Assembly (NCBI GenBank): GCA_964616755.1
Contig: CAZTSI010000003.1
Span: forward strand, 62,001 to 126,000
Direction of reading: 5' to 3'
Length of the DNA: 64,000 nucleotides
Source: CAYNFR01 sp964616755
Lineage (GTDB): Bacteria > Bacteroidota > Bacteroidia > Chitinophagales > Saprospiraceae
Positions 45,863 through 54,566 of this stretch are shown here, in pieces (position 1 is the stretch's first letter; every line of letters begins with the position of its first letter). The notes beneath the pieces were generated by a model that saw only the letters and a program-made list of their open reading frames with translations, was not told the origin of the DNA and made no database searches. A program made the translations under genes and the position numbers.

Positions 45863-47921
45863 ATGAAAAGGAATTGCAACTTTTTGTTTTTATTATTTTT
45901 CATTTTTTTGCTAGGTAATGTCTCTAGCCAGGTGCGGATAAATGAAATATCTTCAACGGGGTTTGTTGAATTAATCAATACTGGAATGGACACGGTTGAT
46001 ATTTCTAATTATTGGTTATGCGATCGACCTATTTACGAACAGTTAAAGGATTTGAAAACAGAGTGTGGGTCATTAAATTTGGCACCAGGCGCTGCAGTAG
46101 TGGTGCAAACCACTAATATTCAGATAAATCCGGCAGGGGATGAATTGGGACTTTTTACAAGCAGTAATTTTAATAGCTCTACGGCTATTATAGATTATGT
46201 CCTTTGGGGAAACCGTTCAGGATCAGTTCGGTCTTCTGTGGCTATTGATGCGGGTATCTGGTTCGTTGGTGATGTAGCCGTAGCATTTGCTGAAACACAA
46301 TCTTTATTGTGGGACGGTGCTGGTGATCGTGCGAATAATTGGTCAGCCGGAAATACATCCATTTGTAATAGCATGGCTGCTTGCGAAATTATGGGCGGCA
46401 TGTTGACAGGTGGGCCATTCACCTTTTGTGTGGGCGATGGTGTGGCGGNNNNNNNNNNNNNNNNNNNNNNNNNNNNNNNNNNNNNNNNNNNNNNNNNNNN
46501 NNNNNNNNNNNNNNNNNNNNNNNNNNNNNNNNNNNNNNNNNNNNNNNNAAGATGGCTTGATGGGTGCTGCTGTAGGTGCGAATGCGAGTGACCTAGAGGG
46601 CTGCTTTAGTTTGTCAAATCCTATTACGGTTAATAGAGTGATGCCATCAGGCGGCATGTTGACAGGTGGGCCATTCACCTTTTGTGTGGGCGATGGTGTG
46701 GCGGACAATATATCAGCGAATGCGATTAGCTTGACGGGCAATACAGGTAGCAACTCACAGTGGGTCATTACAGATGCCGACGGAAATATCCTAGGTTTAC
46801 CTCCGACATTCAGTGCGGTAAATTTTGATGATGCTGGTGATGGTGTGTGCTTAGTGTGGCATTTAAGTTATGAAGATGGCTTGATGGGTGCTGCTGTAGG
46901 TGCGAATGCGAGTGACCTAGAGGGCTGTTTTAGTTTGTCAAATCCTATTACGGTCAATAGAGTCACAGGCACAGCCTGTGCGGGAATATGCGAAGTAGAT
47001 GGCGGCACCATTAGTTTAGCTAGTGGAGGGCAGTCTATAACGCAGTGTGCGGGCGCTATCAGATTTAGTGTTAGACATAATACAAGCTCAGACCTTGATT
47101 ACTATTATGTAATCACAGATGAGCATAGTACGATTCTTGAATTCCTCAACAGTGAGGGAAATGGGACATTAGACCTAAGCGCAGCTCCGGCTGGTGTTTG
47201 CCTTATTTATGGTTATAGCACAAATGGCGCTGTATTGCCAATACCAGGAATGAACATAAGTAGTTTACGTTCTCAAATTTGTGGTGATATCTCTTCTAAT
47301 TATATACGATTGACAAGGTTGTCTGAAGCAGAATGTATGAATAACTGTCATGCTCCTTATAACATCAGAACAAGTCTGTTGGGTAATGCCACAAATGTAA
47401 GATGGTCAAGAGTAGAAGAGGCACGTGGTTACCAATTGAGATTCTATTTTCCATCTACGATGCGCGAAATTCTTGTGCCCGTGAGAAGCACTCATGTTCG
47501 TGTTTCTGGATTCGGTGGCAGAACATTTGAACTGAGTATTCGAACGATTTGTGAGGACGGCACATTCTCCGACTATTCTGATCCAATTATATTTAATGCG
47601 CACAATGCAGGACTATTGGTTGCATCCAATCGTTCAGATGAATTGAAGATAGATGAACTGTCGGACGATCTTTCTTTTGAGAGTTTCCCCAATCCTTTTA
47701 CGGATGTATTAATCATTCAGGCTAGAGGAATGTCGGGTACAGTGAATGTAGAATTATATGATGTGATGGGAGCGCGTCAATATCAGATGATTCAGTATTT
47801 ACATGATGACCAATTAGTTATACCTACGGCACATTTGACGAATGGTATATATATATTGCAAATTTCCAATGAGCAGGGAGGATATACAAGACAAAAAATG
47901 ATAAAGACCTCGGCATATTGA
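45863..47921 (+). CDS. Large T9SS-secreted protein with lamin-tail domain and tandem repeats, interrupted by an assembly gap
   Basis: Signal peptide MKRNCNFLFLLFFIFLLGNVSS is followed by a lamin-tail (LTD) domain: VRINEISSTGFVELIN, NYWLCDRP, DYVLWGNRSGS. Then come repeats rich in Cys and Gly with GGPFTFCVGDGVA and LTGNTGSNSQW. After the gap the repeats continue, a divergent third unit (CAGICEVDGGTIS), then a fibronectin-like part (NATNVRWSRVEEARGYQLRFY) and a type A sorting domain (FPNPFTDVLIIQA, ELYDVMGARQYQ, LTNGIYILQIS, ending RQKMIKTSAY). The frame break at the gap is an artefact of the 100-N spacer (see findings). The 5' and 3' parts are one gene; the gap can be 168 bases or hold more repeats. 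Confidence 0.88.
46394..46973 (+). repeat. Near-identical 324-bp tandem repeats in the secreted protein gene
   Basis: Unit one starts at 46394, is broken by the gap, and resumes at 46549; unit two starts at 46650 and ends near 46973. The shared stretches are almost identical at the DNA level (single-base differences such as gggctgcttt versus gggctgtttt). If unit one has the same length as unit two the missing part is 168 bases, giving a period of 324 bases or 108 codons. The high identity explains the failed assembly. Confidence 0.85.
46449..46548. other. Assembly gap of exactly 100 N
   Basis: 100 consecutive N, a placeholder of unknown real length, placed inside the repeat region. Confidence 0.99.
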
Positions 47922-47973
47922 TATTTCTCGTGGTATTTCCATATTCTCCTCTAGTATTATTTTCTTATAAAAC

Positions 47974-48007
47974 GTGGGCTATCTTTGATTAGGTAGCTCA
48001 CTTTTTT
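47974..48007 (+). terminator. Rho-independent terminator after the T9SS protein gene
   Basis: GTGGGCTA (47974-47981) pairs with TAGCTCAC (47994-48001), 8 bp with one G-T pair, followed by six T (48002-48007). It ends the repeat-protein transcript. Confidence 0.85.
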
Positions 48008-48664
48008 GTTTGTCTCATTCGGTACGGACAATGTGGCAAAGGGTGCTATGTTTTCTGGATTGACTTCATCCTTGAATAGCTGTGCTGATTACCCCTATAC
48101 AAAAAGTGTCAACTTACATTTGTATATGAAGTCAAGACAACAAGATTTCGATACCATAAGCTTTAAAACTATATGTAAGTGCTATGCATTTTTTGGTGCG
48201 AGTTTTAACATTATTAATTCCGAATTGCCTGCCTTTTAGAGTTCCATAGATGCAAATGAATACAAAGGGATGATAATTGCCCTCTTTACATTAACGGCGG
48301 GGCATTCCAGACCTTTCAGCGACAAAATGGACGATCTGATTGCCCGAGCTAATTGCCCGAAAACCTATCATTTATGCGAGCACGCTGGCTTGTGATGTTT
48401 GTAGTCTCCTATATCCACTAATAGCTTTCGTTGCTACTTTTATGGACTGGCGATTATTCCGTGGATTTTCTAAGGGAGTTTCGCCTACGGCTATTACTTG
48501 TTATGTAGTGGATGTAATTCCAGATCATGGAAGGGACGAGCCTTTTGATCGCTGATTAAACGCTATATTTGAGCAGTTCAGCATATAAGCGTTGGTCTTT
48601 TTTTTGGATTGAGAAGCGATATAGTGCTTATGCTATGAATCACTGAATTAACTAAAATGCCACT
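48008..48664. other. Region without a convincing gene between terminator and histidine kinase
   Basis: About 660 bases. Two open frames of 77 and 71 codons (48006-48239 and 48340-48555) have no family resemblance, no good start and no start signal. A promoter for the kinase gene should be near 48600-48664 but no exact TAnnTTTG was seen. Confidence 0.5.
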
Positions 48665-49627
48665 ATGTCGATCGATCAAAAGCCTTATCCCTTTATCGAG
48701 GAGTATAAAGAAAATGAAATCCTAGCGTTCATGGATGAGTATTGGGGCAGCTATTTTAGGGGCGAACTCCAAACCTGGGCCTCCTATCTGTCCAAGGACT
48801 ACCAGAACATCGGCACCACCAAAGAGGAGATTTGGAACAGCAAAAGGGGGATTGTCGAATATACTGAAAGGGTAATCGACCAAATGGTGGGCAGAGTAGA
48901 GACGAGAAATAAAATAACACATGTCGTCCCGTACGGTCCATACTTCATGGTGCATGAACTGGGTGATTTGCATGTCAAAGCTGAGGAAGCTTGGGTTTTT
49001 TATGCCCATTTCCGGCTGTCTTCCCTATTGGAAAAATCAACGGACGGATGGAAAATCCTCCACCAGCACGGCTCCTTTCCCGATTCCAAAGCTGATGAAG
49101 GAGAAGCTTTCGGTTTTGATGAAATAAAAGTCGAAAACAAAAAACTACGGGATGCCATCCACGCCCGGATCGTTGAATTGCAAGAAAAAAACCGGGAGCT
49201 GGAAATCGAAGCCGCCTTAGAGCGTGTTCGGGCAGAAGCCATGGCGATGCAGTCCACCGCCGATTTTGAAAAAGTGACCAAACAACTTTTGGAGCAGATT
49301 AAAAAATTAAATATGGACGGTTTTACGGGGGCTTCTATTTTATTGATAGATGAAAATGAACTTTTTACATGGTGGGATTTTTCAGCTCCCGGAAATTTTG
49401 AAGATCCGAAAAGCCTAATCTCCAGATACGATCCTCATAAATATACCCACCTCGGAATGGATGTATTGGACAAATGGAAAAATGGTGAAAATTATATGGT
49501 GTTTGATTACGACCTGAAAAAACTCAAAGCGGCTATCAAAGAATGGGAGGACATTAATCCCGAAATTGCCAATACATTCAGAGAAGCTATTGCTGGAGGT
49601 CACTTCACGCATCAATGGAATCCCTGA
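48665..49627 (+). CDS. N-terminal part of a multi-sensor histidine kinase, ended by an in-frame TGA
   Basis: 320 aa. Residues about 1-150 form an NTF2/SnoaL-like domain (FMDEYWGSYFRGELQTWASYLS, TDGWKILHQHGSFPD). A coiled coil follows (ELQEKNRELEIEAALERVRAEAMAMQ), then a GAF-like sensor module (GFTGASILLIDENELFTWW). The reading stops at TGA 49625-49627, but the same frame continues with GRLQNGLLTFDMVKPPDEDV, which is the expected end of this module, so the stop is probably a nonsense mutation or sequencing error. With the downstream gene this makes one kinase of about 1040 residues. Base composition is richer in C and G than the neighbours. Confidence 0.7.
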   Translation: MSIDQKPYPFIEEYKENEILAFMDEYWGSYFRGELQTWASYLSKDYQNIGTTKEEIWNSKRGIVEYTERVIDQMVGRVETRNKITHVVPYGPYFMVHELGDLHVKAEEAWVFYAHFRLSSLLEKSTDGWKILHQHGSFPDSKADEGEAFGFDEIKVENKKLRDAIHARIVELQEKNRELEIEAALERVRAEAMAMQSTADFEKVTKQLLEQIKKLNMDGFTGASILLIDENELFTWWDFSAPGNFEDPKSLISRYDPHKYTHLGMDVLDKWKNGENYMVFDYDLKKLKAAIKEWEDINPEIANTFREAIAGGHFTHQWNP

Positions 49628-49648
49628 GGCCGACTGCAGAATGGTTTA

Positions 49649-51796
49649 TTGACATTCGATATGGTCAAGCCGCCCGATGAGGATGTGCGGAATATCACCA
49701 TCAAAATGACGCAAGCTTTCGAGCAAACCTACACTCGCTTTTTAGACCTCCAAAAAGCTGAATCCCAGGCAAGAGAGGCGCAGATAGAAGCAGCCCTCGA
49801 AAGAGTGAGGAGTAAGTCAATGGCTATGCAAAAAAGTGAGGACTTAGCAGACCTGTCAATGGAATTGGTGAAACAAGTTCAGACTTTTGGCCTTGATAGC
49901 TGGTTTTGTGCATTTAACATTTATGACGAAGACCCGAGAGGTTCTATTGAGTGGGGTAGCAATGGCCAAGGAACCTTTCCTCTATACCGTACGCCTAGAG
50001 AAGGCATATTTCTCAAGTATTATGAAGCGGGTCAACAGAATGAAGAATTACTGATTAATGAAATTGGAGAAAATGAATGTGCAGCCCATTATGAATATTT
50101 GTGTAGATTGCCCATTGTAGGTGAAACTTTGCTACAAATGAAAGCAAACGGGATACCTTTCCCTAAGTCTCAAATAGACCATGTGGCATTTTTCAAATAT
50201 GGCTATCTGCTTTTTATCACTTTAGATCCAGCTCCTGCGGCTCACGACATTTTCAAACGTTTCGCCAAAGTCTTCGAGCAAACCTACACCCGTTTCCTAG
50301 ATCTCCAAAAGGCAGAAGCACAGGCCCGGGAGGCGCAAATAGAGGGCTCATTAGAAAAGATACGATCAAGTTCTTTGGGAATGCATAAGGCTGATGATTT
50401 GTCAGATGTAGTTTCTGTATTATTTGAACAGATGCAAATCCTAAATGTAGATATGGATTTTGGGTCAGTGAGCATCTTTATTTTCGAAGAAAATTCCAAA
50501 GACTTGACCCAATGGATACAATTGCCTGAAGGTGTTCAAGCTGTATTTGTTCCTTATTTTGACCATCCAATATTATCTGATTTAAATGAAGCTGTTGAGA
50601 CGGGTCTTGACTATTTTTCAAAGGTTTACACCGTAGAGGAAAAGAATTCTTGGGTAGAAATTGGATTTGAACTAACCGATTATAAATATCTTCCTAAAGA
50701 ATTTAAAACCTCCTTACTCTCTGCTTCTGGATATGTCATGTCTATTGCTCTAGCAAAGAATTCTGGTATTTGCATTCCTAGTTTCGAAGGAAAGTTACCC
50801 TCAGAAGAGGATATTGTAATTATGAAAAGAGCTAGCATGGTTTTCGCACAAGCTTATACCCGTTTCCTCGATCTGCAAACCAAAGAAGAACAGGCCGTCA
50901 AACTGGCCGAAGAAAAACAACGATTGGAAAAAGCCCTGAAGCATCTGCAAGCCACCCAAGCCCAACTGATCCAATCCGAAAAAATGGCCTCCCTCGGTGA
51001 GCTTACCGCAGGTATCGCTCATGAGATTCAGAATCCGCTCAACTTTGTCAATAATTTTAGTGAAGTCAGCAATGAATTGATAGCGGAAGTGTTGGAAGAA
51101 AGGAAAAAGGAAAAGGGTCAAAGGGATGAAGCACTTGAAGAAGCAATTTTAGGCGATATAAAGGAAAATCTCACAAAAATCAACCACCACGGCCAGCGAG
51201 CCAGTTCTATAGTAAAAGGTATGCTCGAACACTCCCGCAAAAGCTCCGGAACAAAAGTTCCCACCGACATCAACGCCCTCTGCGATGAATATCTGAGATT
51301 GGCGTATCACGGTCTAAGAGCCAAAGACAAGTCATTAAACGCTACATTTGAGACACATTTCGATCCTAATCTCCCCAAAATCGAGGTAATACCGCAAGAC
51401 ATTAGCCGCGTCATCCTTAATCTAGTCAATAATGCCTTTTATGCTGTGAATGAAAGAAGCAAAATAAGTGAGCCAGATTATATACCTACTGTCACTATTT
51501 CAACAAAACTAATTGCCAACAGCCAATCGCCAAAAGCCAACAGCCAAGTCCAAATAACCATCAAAGACAACGGCACCGGCATCCCCAATGACGTGAAGGC
51601 CAAAATATTCCAGCCGTTTTTTACCACCAAACCGACAGGGCAAGGAACTGGATTAGGACTGAGTTTAAGTTATGATATTGTCAAGGCACATGGCGGGGAG
51701 CTGAAGGTGGAGAGGAAGGAGGGGGAAAGCTTGTCCGCCGAAGTTTCAGCGAAGGCGGGAACAACATTTATTATTTCATTACCAACAAATATTTAA
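49649..51796 (+). CDS. Histidine kinase, C-terminal part with two more sensor modules
   Basis: 715 aa in the same frame as the previous entry, separated by one stop codon; the listed start is a TTG and ATG 49682 or others are possible if translated alone. It has two further sensor modules, each preceded by the linker FEQTYTRFLDLQKAE and QIEAALERVRSKSMAMQ (or QIEGSLEKIRSS). The kinase core shows ASLGELTAGIAHEIQNPL with the phospho-acceptor His near 456, LNLVNNAFYAV (N box) near 590, DNGTGIP (G1) near 640 and GTGLGLSLSYDIVKAHGG (G2) near 672. Two small insertions lie in the ATPase part (51515-51547, 51728-51758). Likely partner: the response regulator-cyclase downstream. Confidence 0.82.
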   Translation: MTFDMVKPPDEDVRNITIKMTQAFEQTYTRFLDLQKAESQAREAQIEAALERVRSKSMAMQKSEDLADLSMELVKQVQTFGLDSWFCAFNIYDEDPRGSIEWGSNGQGTFPLYRTPREGIFLKYYEAGQQNEELLINEIGENECAAHYEYLCRLPIVGETLLQMKANGIPFPKSQIDHVAFFKYGYLLFITLDPAPAAHDIFKRFAKVFEQTYTRFLDLQKAEAQAREAQIEGSLEKIRSSSLGMHKADDLSDVVSVLFEQMQILNVDMDFGSVSIFIFEENSKDLTQWIQLPEGVQAVFVPYFDHPILSDLNEAVETGLDYFSKVYTVEEKNSWVEIGFELTDYKYLPKEFKTSLLSASGYVMSIALAKNSGICIPSFEGKLPSEEDIVIMKRASMVFAQAYTRFLDLQTKEEQAVKLAEEKQRLEKALKHLQATQAQLIQSEKMASLGELTAGIAHEIQNPLNFVNNFSEVSNELIAEVLEERKKEKGQRDEALEEAILGDIKENLTKINHHGQRASSIVKGMLEHSRKSSGTKVPTDINALCDEYLRLAYHGLRAKDKSLNATFETHFDPNLPKIEVIPQDISRVILNLVNNAFYAVNERSKISEPDYIPTVTISTKLIANSQSPKANSQVQITIKDNGTGIPNDVKAKIFQPFFTTKPTGQGTGLGLSLSYDIVKAHGGELKVERKEGESLSAEVSAKAGTTFIISLPTNI
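51515..51547 (+). repeat. In-frame GCCAACAGCCAA direct repeat inside the kinase ATPase domain
   Basis: GCCAACAGCCAA occurs at 51515-51526 and 51536-51547, 21 bases apart, coding for ANSQSPKANSQ between two ATPase strands. It is low complexity and absent from family sequences as I know them. Confidence 0.6.
51728..51758 (+). repeat. Palindromic element inserted in frame in the kinase gene
   Basis: CCGCC (51735-51739) and GGCGG (51754-51758) flank a 14-base centre within a 30-base stretch coding for SLSAEVSAKA between EGE and GTTF. The usual family ending runs EGEGTTFxIxLP, so 10 codons look inserted without breaking the frame. Confidence 0.6.
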
Positions 51797-51798
51797 CC

Positions 51799-52074
51799 GT
51801 GAAAAATGAAGTGAAGCTGTTTGAACAGCAGAAAGTAAGAACACATTGGGATGAAAAAGAAGAGAAATGGTATTTCTCTGTGATTGATGTGATCTCGATA
51901 TTAACTGAAAGTGTTAATCCAAGAGACTACTGGTTTAAAATGAAAGCAAGGGTTAAAACCGAAGATGGCCTTGAACTGTCGACAGTTTGTCGACAGTTGA
52001 AAATGAAAGCCACTGATGGCAAAATGAGGGAAACAGATGCTGCAGACACACCCCAATGTTTAAAATCCTTGTAG
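51799..52074 (+). pseudogene. Truncated Bro-N domain protein (antirepressor-like)
   Basis: The 91 codons start KNEVKLFEQQKVRTHWDEKEEKWYFSVIDVISILTE and continue to ETDAADT, a close match in pattern to the N-terminal half of Bro-N family proteins, which are normally about 250-280 aa. After ETDAADT the sequence changes to PQCLKSL and stops, because the DNA there is the start of the next gene (ATG 52056). The C-terminal half is missing, so a deletion joined this gene to the response regulator. It begins with GTG 3 bases after the kinase stop. The product is unlikely to work. Confidence 0.8.
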
Positions 52075-53114
52075 TGGATGATGAAACTGATTTAGAGCAA
52101 CTCATCAAGCAAAAATTTAGACGTGAGATTCGACAACAAGTCTACGAATTTTTATTTGCCAGCAATGGCAGTGATGCTTTGACCTATGTTCAAAGTGACC
52201 CTGAGATTGATATAGTACTGAGCGATATTAATATGCCCGTTATGGATGGGCTTACTCTGCTGACTGAGTTGCGAGAATTGAGACCATTGATCAAATCAGT
52301 TATGGTATCAGCGTACGGGGATATGGCCAATATTAGAACAGCTATGAATCGTGGTGCTTTCGACTTCATTACCAAGCCAATTGATTTTAGTGACTTGAAT
52401 TTGACCATTCAAAGGACGATCCGTCATGCTGCCCAATTTAGAGAAACACTTAAAGCGATAAAAGAAAATAACATTTTAAAGATGTACGTACATGAAAATG
52501 TATTGAGTTATATGGGTGGTCGGGAGTTTGAGTCTACGATTATGGCAAGTGAGACCATCACTGGAACGGTTATTTTTGTCGACATATGTGGGTTTACGAC
52601 AATTTCGGAGTTTTCGTCACCTGATATGGTTGTGAAGTTGGTCAATACGTATTTTGACATTATGGTGACAGAAATCATGGCTCAGAAGGGTTATGTCGAT
52701 AAATTTATCGGTGATGCTATTATGGCAGTGTTTAAGGATGAGTATCACTTAAATAGAGCTGTTCTTGCGGCATTGGCAATACGCAAAGCACTAGACGAAC
52801 TTCCTCAATTGGCCTTAGAACTGACCTTTAAGCCCAAAGTATCTATAGGTATTAACAGTGGGGAGATGACCTCATGCAATATTGGATCGTCGAGTCTGAG
52901 GCGCTTGGACTATACTATGATCGGCGACACGGTTAATCTTGCCTCGATACTTCAAGACTTAGCAGGCGAAAACCAAATCGTTATAGACCAAATCTGTTAT
53001 CAGCAAGTCAAAGACGCATTTACCTGTAACCTACTTGGTAATGTTGCTCTCAAAAATCGTCTCAGCCCAGTCACCGTTTATGAGGTGGTAGAAGCGATCC
53101 GTGCAAAAAACTGA
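52056..53114 (+). CDS. Response regulator with class III adenylate/guanylate cyclase output domain
   Basis: 352 aa. Receiver domain (1-125): acidic pair Asp8-Asp9, phospho-acceptor Asp57 in VLSDINMPVMDG, and Lys in FITKPID near 108. A helical linker (FRETLKAIKENNIL) leads to a class III cyclase domain (about 165-350) with FVDICGFTT and GYVDKFIGDAIMAVF carrying the two metal Asp, and LDYTMIGDTVNLAS with the Asp that favours ATP. It follows the histidine kinase and is probably its partner, so kinase signals would set cAMP. Its promoter side was replaced by the Bro-N fragment, so it now depends on read-through from the kinase or on a new promoter. Confidence 0.93.
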   Translation: MFKILVVDDETDLEQLIKQKFRREIRQQVYEFLFASNGSDALTYVQSDPEIDIVLSDINMPVMDGLTLLTELRELRPLIKSVMVSAYGDMANIRTAMNRGAFDFITKPIDFSDLNLTIQRTIRHAAQFRETLKAIKENNILKMYVHENVLSYMGGREFESTIMASETITGTVIFVDICGFTTISEFSSPDMVVKLVNTYFDIMVTEIMAQKGYVDKFIGDAIMAVFKDEYHLNRAVLAALAIRKALDELPQLALELTFKPKVSIGINSGEMTSCNIGSSSLRRLDYTMIGDTVNLASILQDLAGENQIVIDQICYQQVKDAFTCNLLGNVALKNRLSPVTVYEVVEAIRAKN

Positions 53115-53254
53115 GTATGGCTTTATTTTGTCATCTCAATTTTCGATCTCGCACTCGATGATTCTGTAGCGTCAATCAATTCGAAACTTGTTTGCCACCA
53201 TTAATCTATAATTTGTTATTTTGGGTTTCCAAAAGCACGAATTGCATATAAAAT

Positions 53255-53716
53255 ATGACGGTTGAGCGTTTAGAAGAAATTGGACCTAAAAATTATTTAG
53301 TACCCGCGTCAAAGCTAAAGCGATTGGTTAATTACTTAGTTGATTCAGTGCTTTATACTTGCTTGGCGATGTTTTTGGCCATCATCTTAGGGGTAGATCT
53401 AGAAGCAATTAATAGTAACCAAGAAATAAGGCTAGTCTTTAATATCGTGCTTGTCATTGGTATGGTGGGCTATTACATATTATTCGAAACATTACTCAAA
53501 GGCAAGTCTCCTGCAAAGTTTATCACTGGCACGAGAGTTGTCAAAGTTGACGGCAATGAGCCTGATTTGGACACAATCGCTAAACGTTCACTATGTCGTG
53601 CTGTTCCTTTTGAGGCGTTTTCATTTCTAAGTTCCAGACCTGATGGATGGCATGATCGTTGGTCGGGCACGATAGTCATTGATGAGCGAATCAGTGATAC
53701 CTTACTTGCGGTTTAA
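53255..53716 (+). CDS. RDD-family membrane protein
   Basis: 153 aa with two to three membrane helices. PASKLKRLVNYLVDSVLYTCLAMFLAIILG is the conserved first RDD helix with Arg and Asp, and GYYILFETLLKGKSPAKFITGTRVV the second, with an Rx(W)HDRWSGT ending motif (DGWHDRWSGTIVI). Function of RDD proteins is mostly unknown, some linked to ion transport. The gene overlaps the convergent ureohydrolase by 15 bases. An AT-rich stretch TATAATTTG near 53208 resembles a -7 box with one extra base. Confidence 0.85.
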   Translation: MTVERLEEIGPKNYLVPASKLKRLVNYLVDSVLYTCLAMFLAIILGVDLEAINSNQEIRLVFNIVLVIGMVGYYILFETLLKGKSPAKFITGTRVVKVDGNEPDLDTIAKRSLCRAVPFEAFSFLSSRPDGWHDRWSGTIVIDERISDTLLAV

Positions 53717-54553
53717 CATTTTTGCCATTATTTCTTTAAGGCACTTGGCGGCAACCATGGCTGTCATTCCATTTACATCTCTGGTCGGATTATATTCAAC
53801 AATATCTGCCCCAATAATCGGCACGTTGATTGAATGAATAATATCCAACAATTGCCGCGTCGACATGCCGCCCGGCTCATGATGAGAAACACCAGGGGCA
53901 AAAGCAGGATCTAAAACATCCAAATCTAAAGACAAGTAGATCGGTCTATATATGGGGGGCATATTTGAAAGCTTGTAATCTTTCATTTCTACTTGCTCTA
54001 CATTAAATCGTTGCGCTTGATCTCGCTGATGTTGTGTTAAGCTTCTCACTCCTACTTGAATCAACCTATCGGCTAACCCTTGCTCCATAATACGCGCAAA
54101 TGGGCAGGCATGAGAATGAGGGTCACCTTCGTAGGCATCATAGAGATCTCCGTGTGCATCAATGTGCAGAATATCAATAGCCCCATACTGCTCATGATGC
54201 CATCTGATAAGTGGATAGCTGATGGAATGATCACCGCCAAGGGATATTAAAGGTCGATAGAGCTGAGCATTTTTTGGAGAATATTTATCTCCGTGATTAT
54301 GTGATTGTGTCGGATCTGATTGCCGTAGTGTAGGTTGATTTTGAAGACTTTCGTAAATATCATCGTAGTATTTTGGTTCAATATCACCTAAGTCTAAAAT
54401 GTCCCTATCGGAAATAAGCACGCCTGTTTCAGTGTACATATTGCCCGATGCTGAAAAAAAAGCTTCTCGGATCAACGGCGGTGCTAATGCTGCACCTCTC
54501 AGGAAAGAGGATTTTTCATCATATTGGATGCCTAGTAGTGCAATTTGCTTCAT
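53702..54553 (-). CDS. Ureohydrolase family (arginase / agmatinase / formimidoylglutamase)
   Basis: 283 aa. All manganese ligands are visible: LGGDHSISYP, HIDAHGDLYDAY (Asp, His, Asp) and SLDLDVLDPAFAPGVS. ANVPIIGADIVEYNP-like end (IIGADIVEYNPTRD) closes the fold. It releases urea, or formamide, from a guanidino or formimino substrate. The substrate cannot be decided, but the neighbour is a DUF819 permease (13-base gap), and formimidoylglutamase is a common Bacteroidota annotation for this type. The 3' end overlaps the RDD gene convergent from the other side. Confidence 0.9.
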   Translation of the reverse strand: MKQIALLGIQYDEKSSFLRGAALAPPLIREAFFSASGNMYTETGVLISDRDILDLGDIEPKYYDDIYESLQNQPTLRQSDPTQSHNHGDKYSPKNAQLYRPLISLGGDHSISYPLIRWHHEQYGAIDILHIDAHGDLYDAYEGDPHSHACPFARIMEQGLADRLIQVGVRSLTQHQRDQAQRFNVEQVEMKDYKLSNMPPIYRPIYLSLDLDVLDPAFAPGVSHHEPGGMSTRQLLDIIHSINVPIIGADIVEYNPTRDVNGMTAMVAAKCLKEIMAKMLNRK

Positions 54554-54566
54554 GACCCTTCAGTGT

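Noticed and set aside
46410..46591. Two overlapping open frames around the N run as two separate genes
   Set aside because: The apparent frame change is produced by the 100-N placeholder; replacing it with 168 bases, as in the neighbouring repeat, restores one frame.
48340..48555. 71-codon open frame before the kinase gene
   Set aside because: It begins with TTG, has no family resemblance and no start signal.
49625..49627. TGA in the kinase gene as a selenocysteine codon
   Set aside because: The position would fit a Cys in relatives, but no convincing SECIS-like stem-loop is seen directly downstream and no selenocysteine genes are in the window. A nonsense change or sequencing error is simpler.
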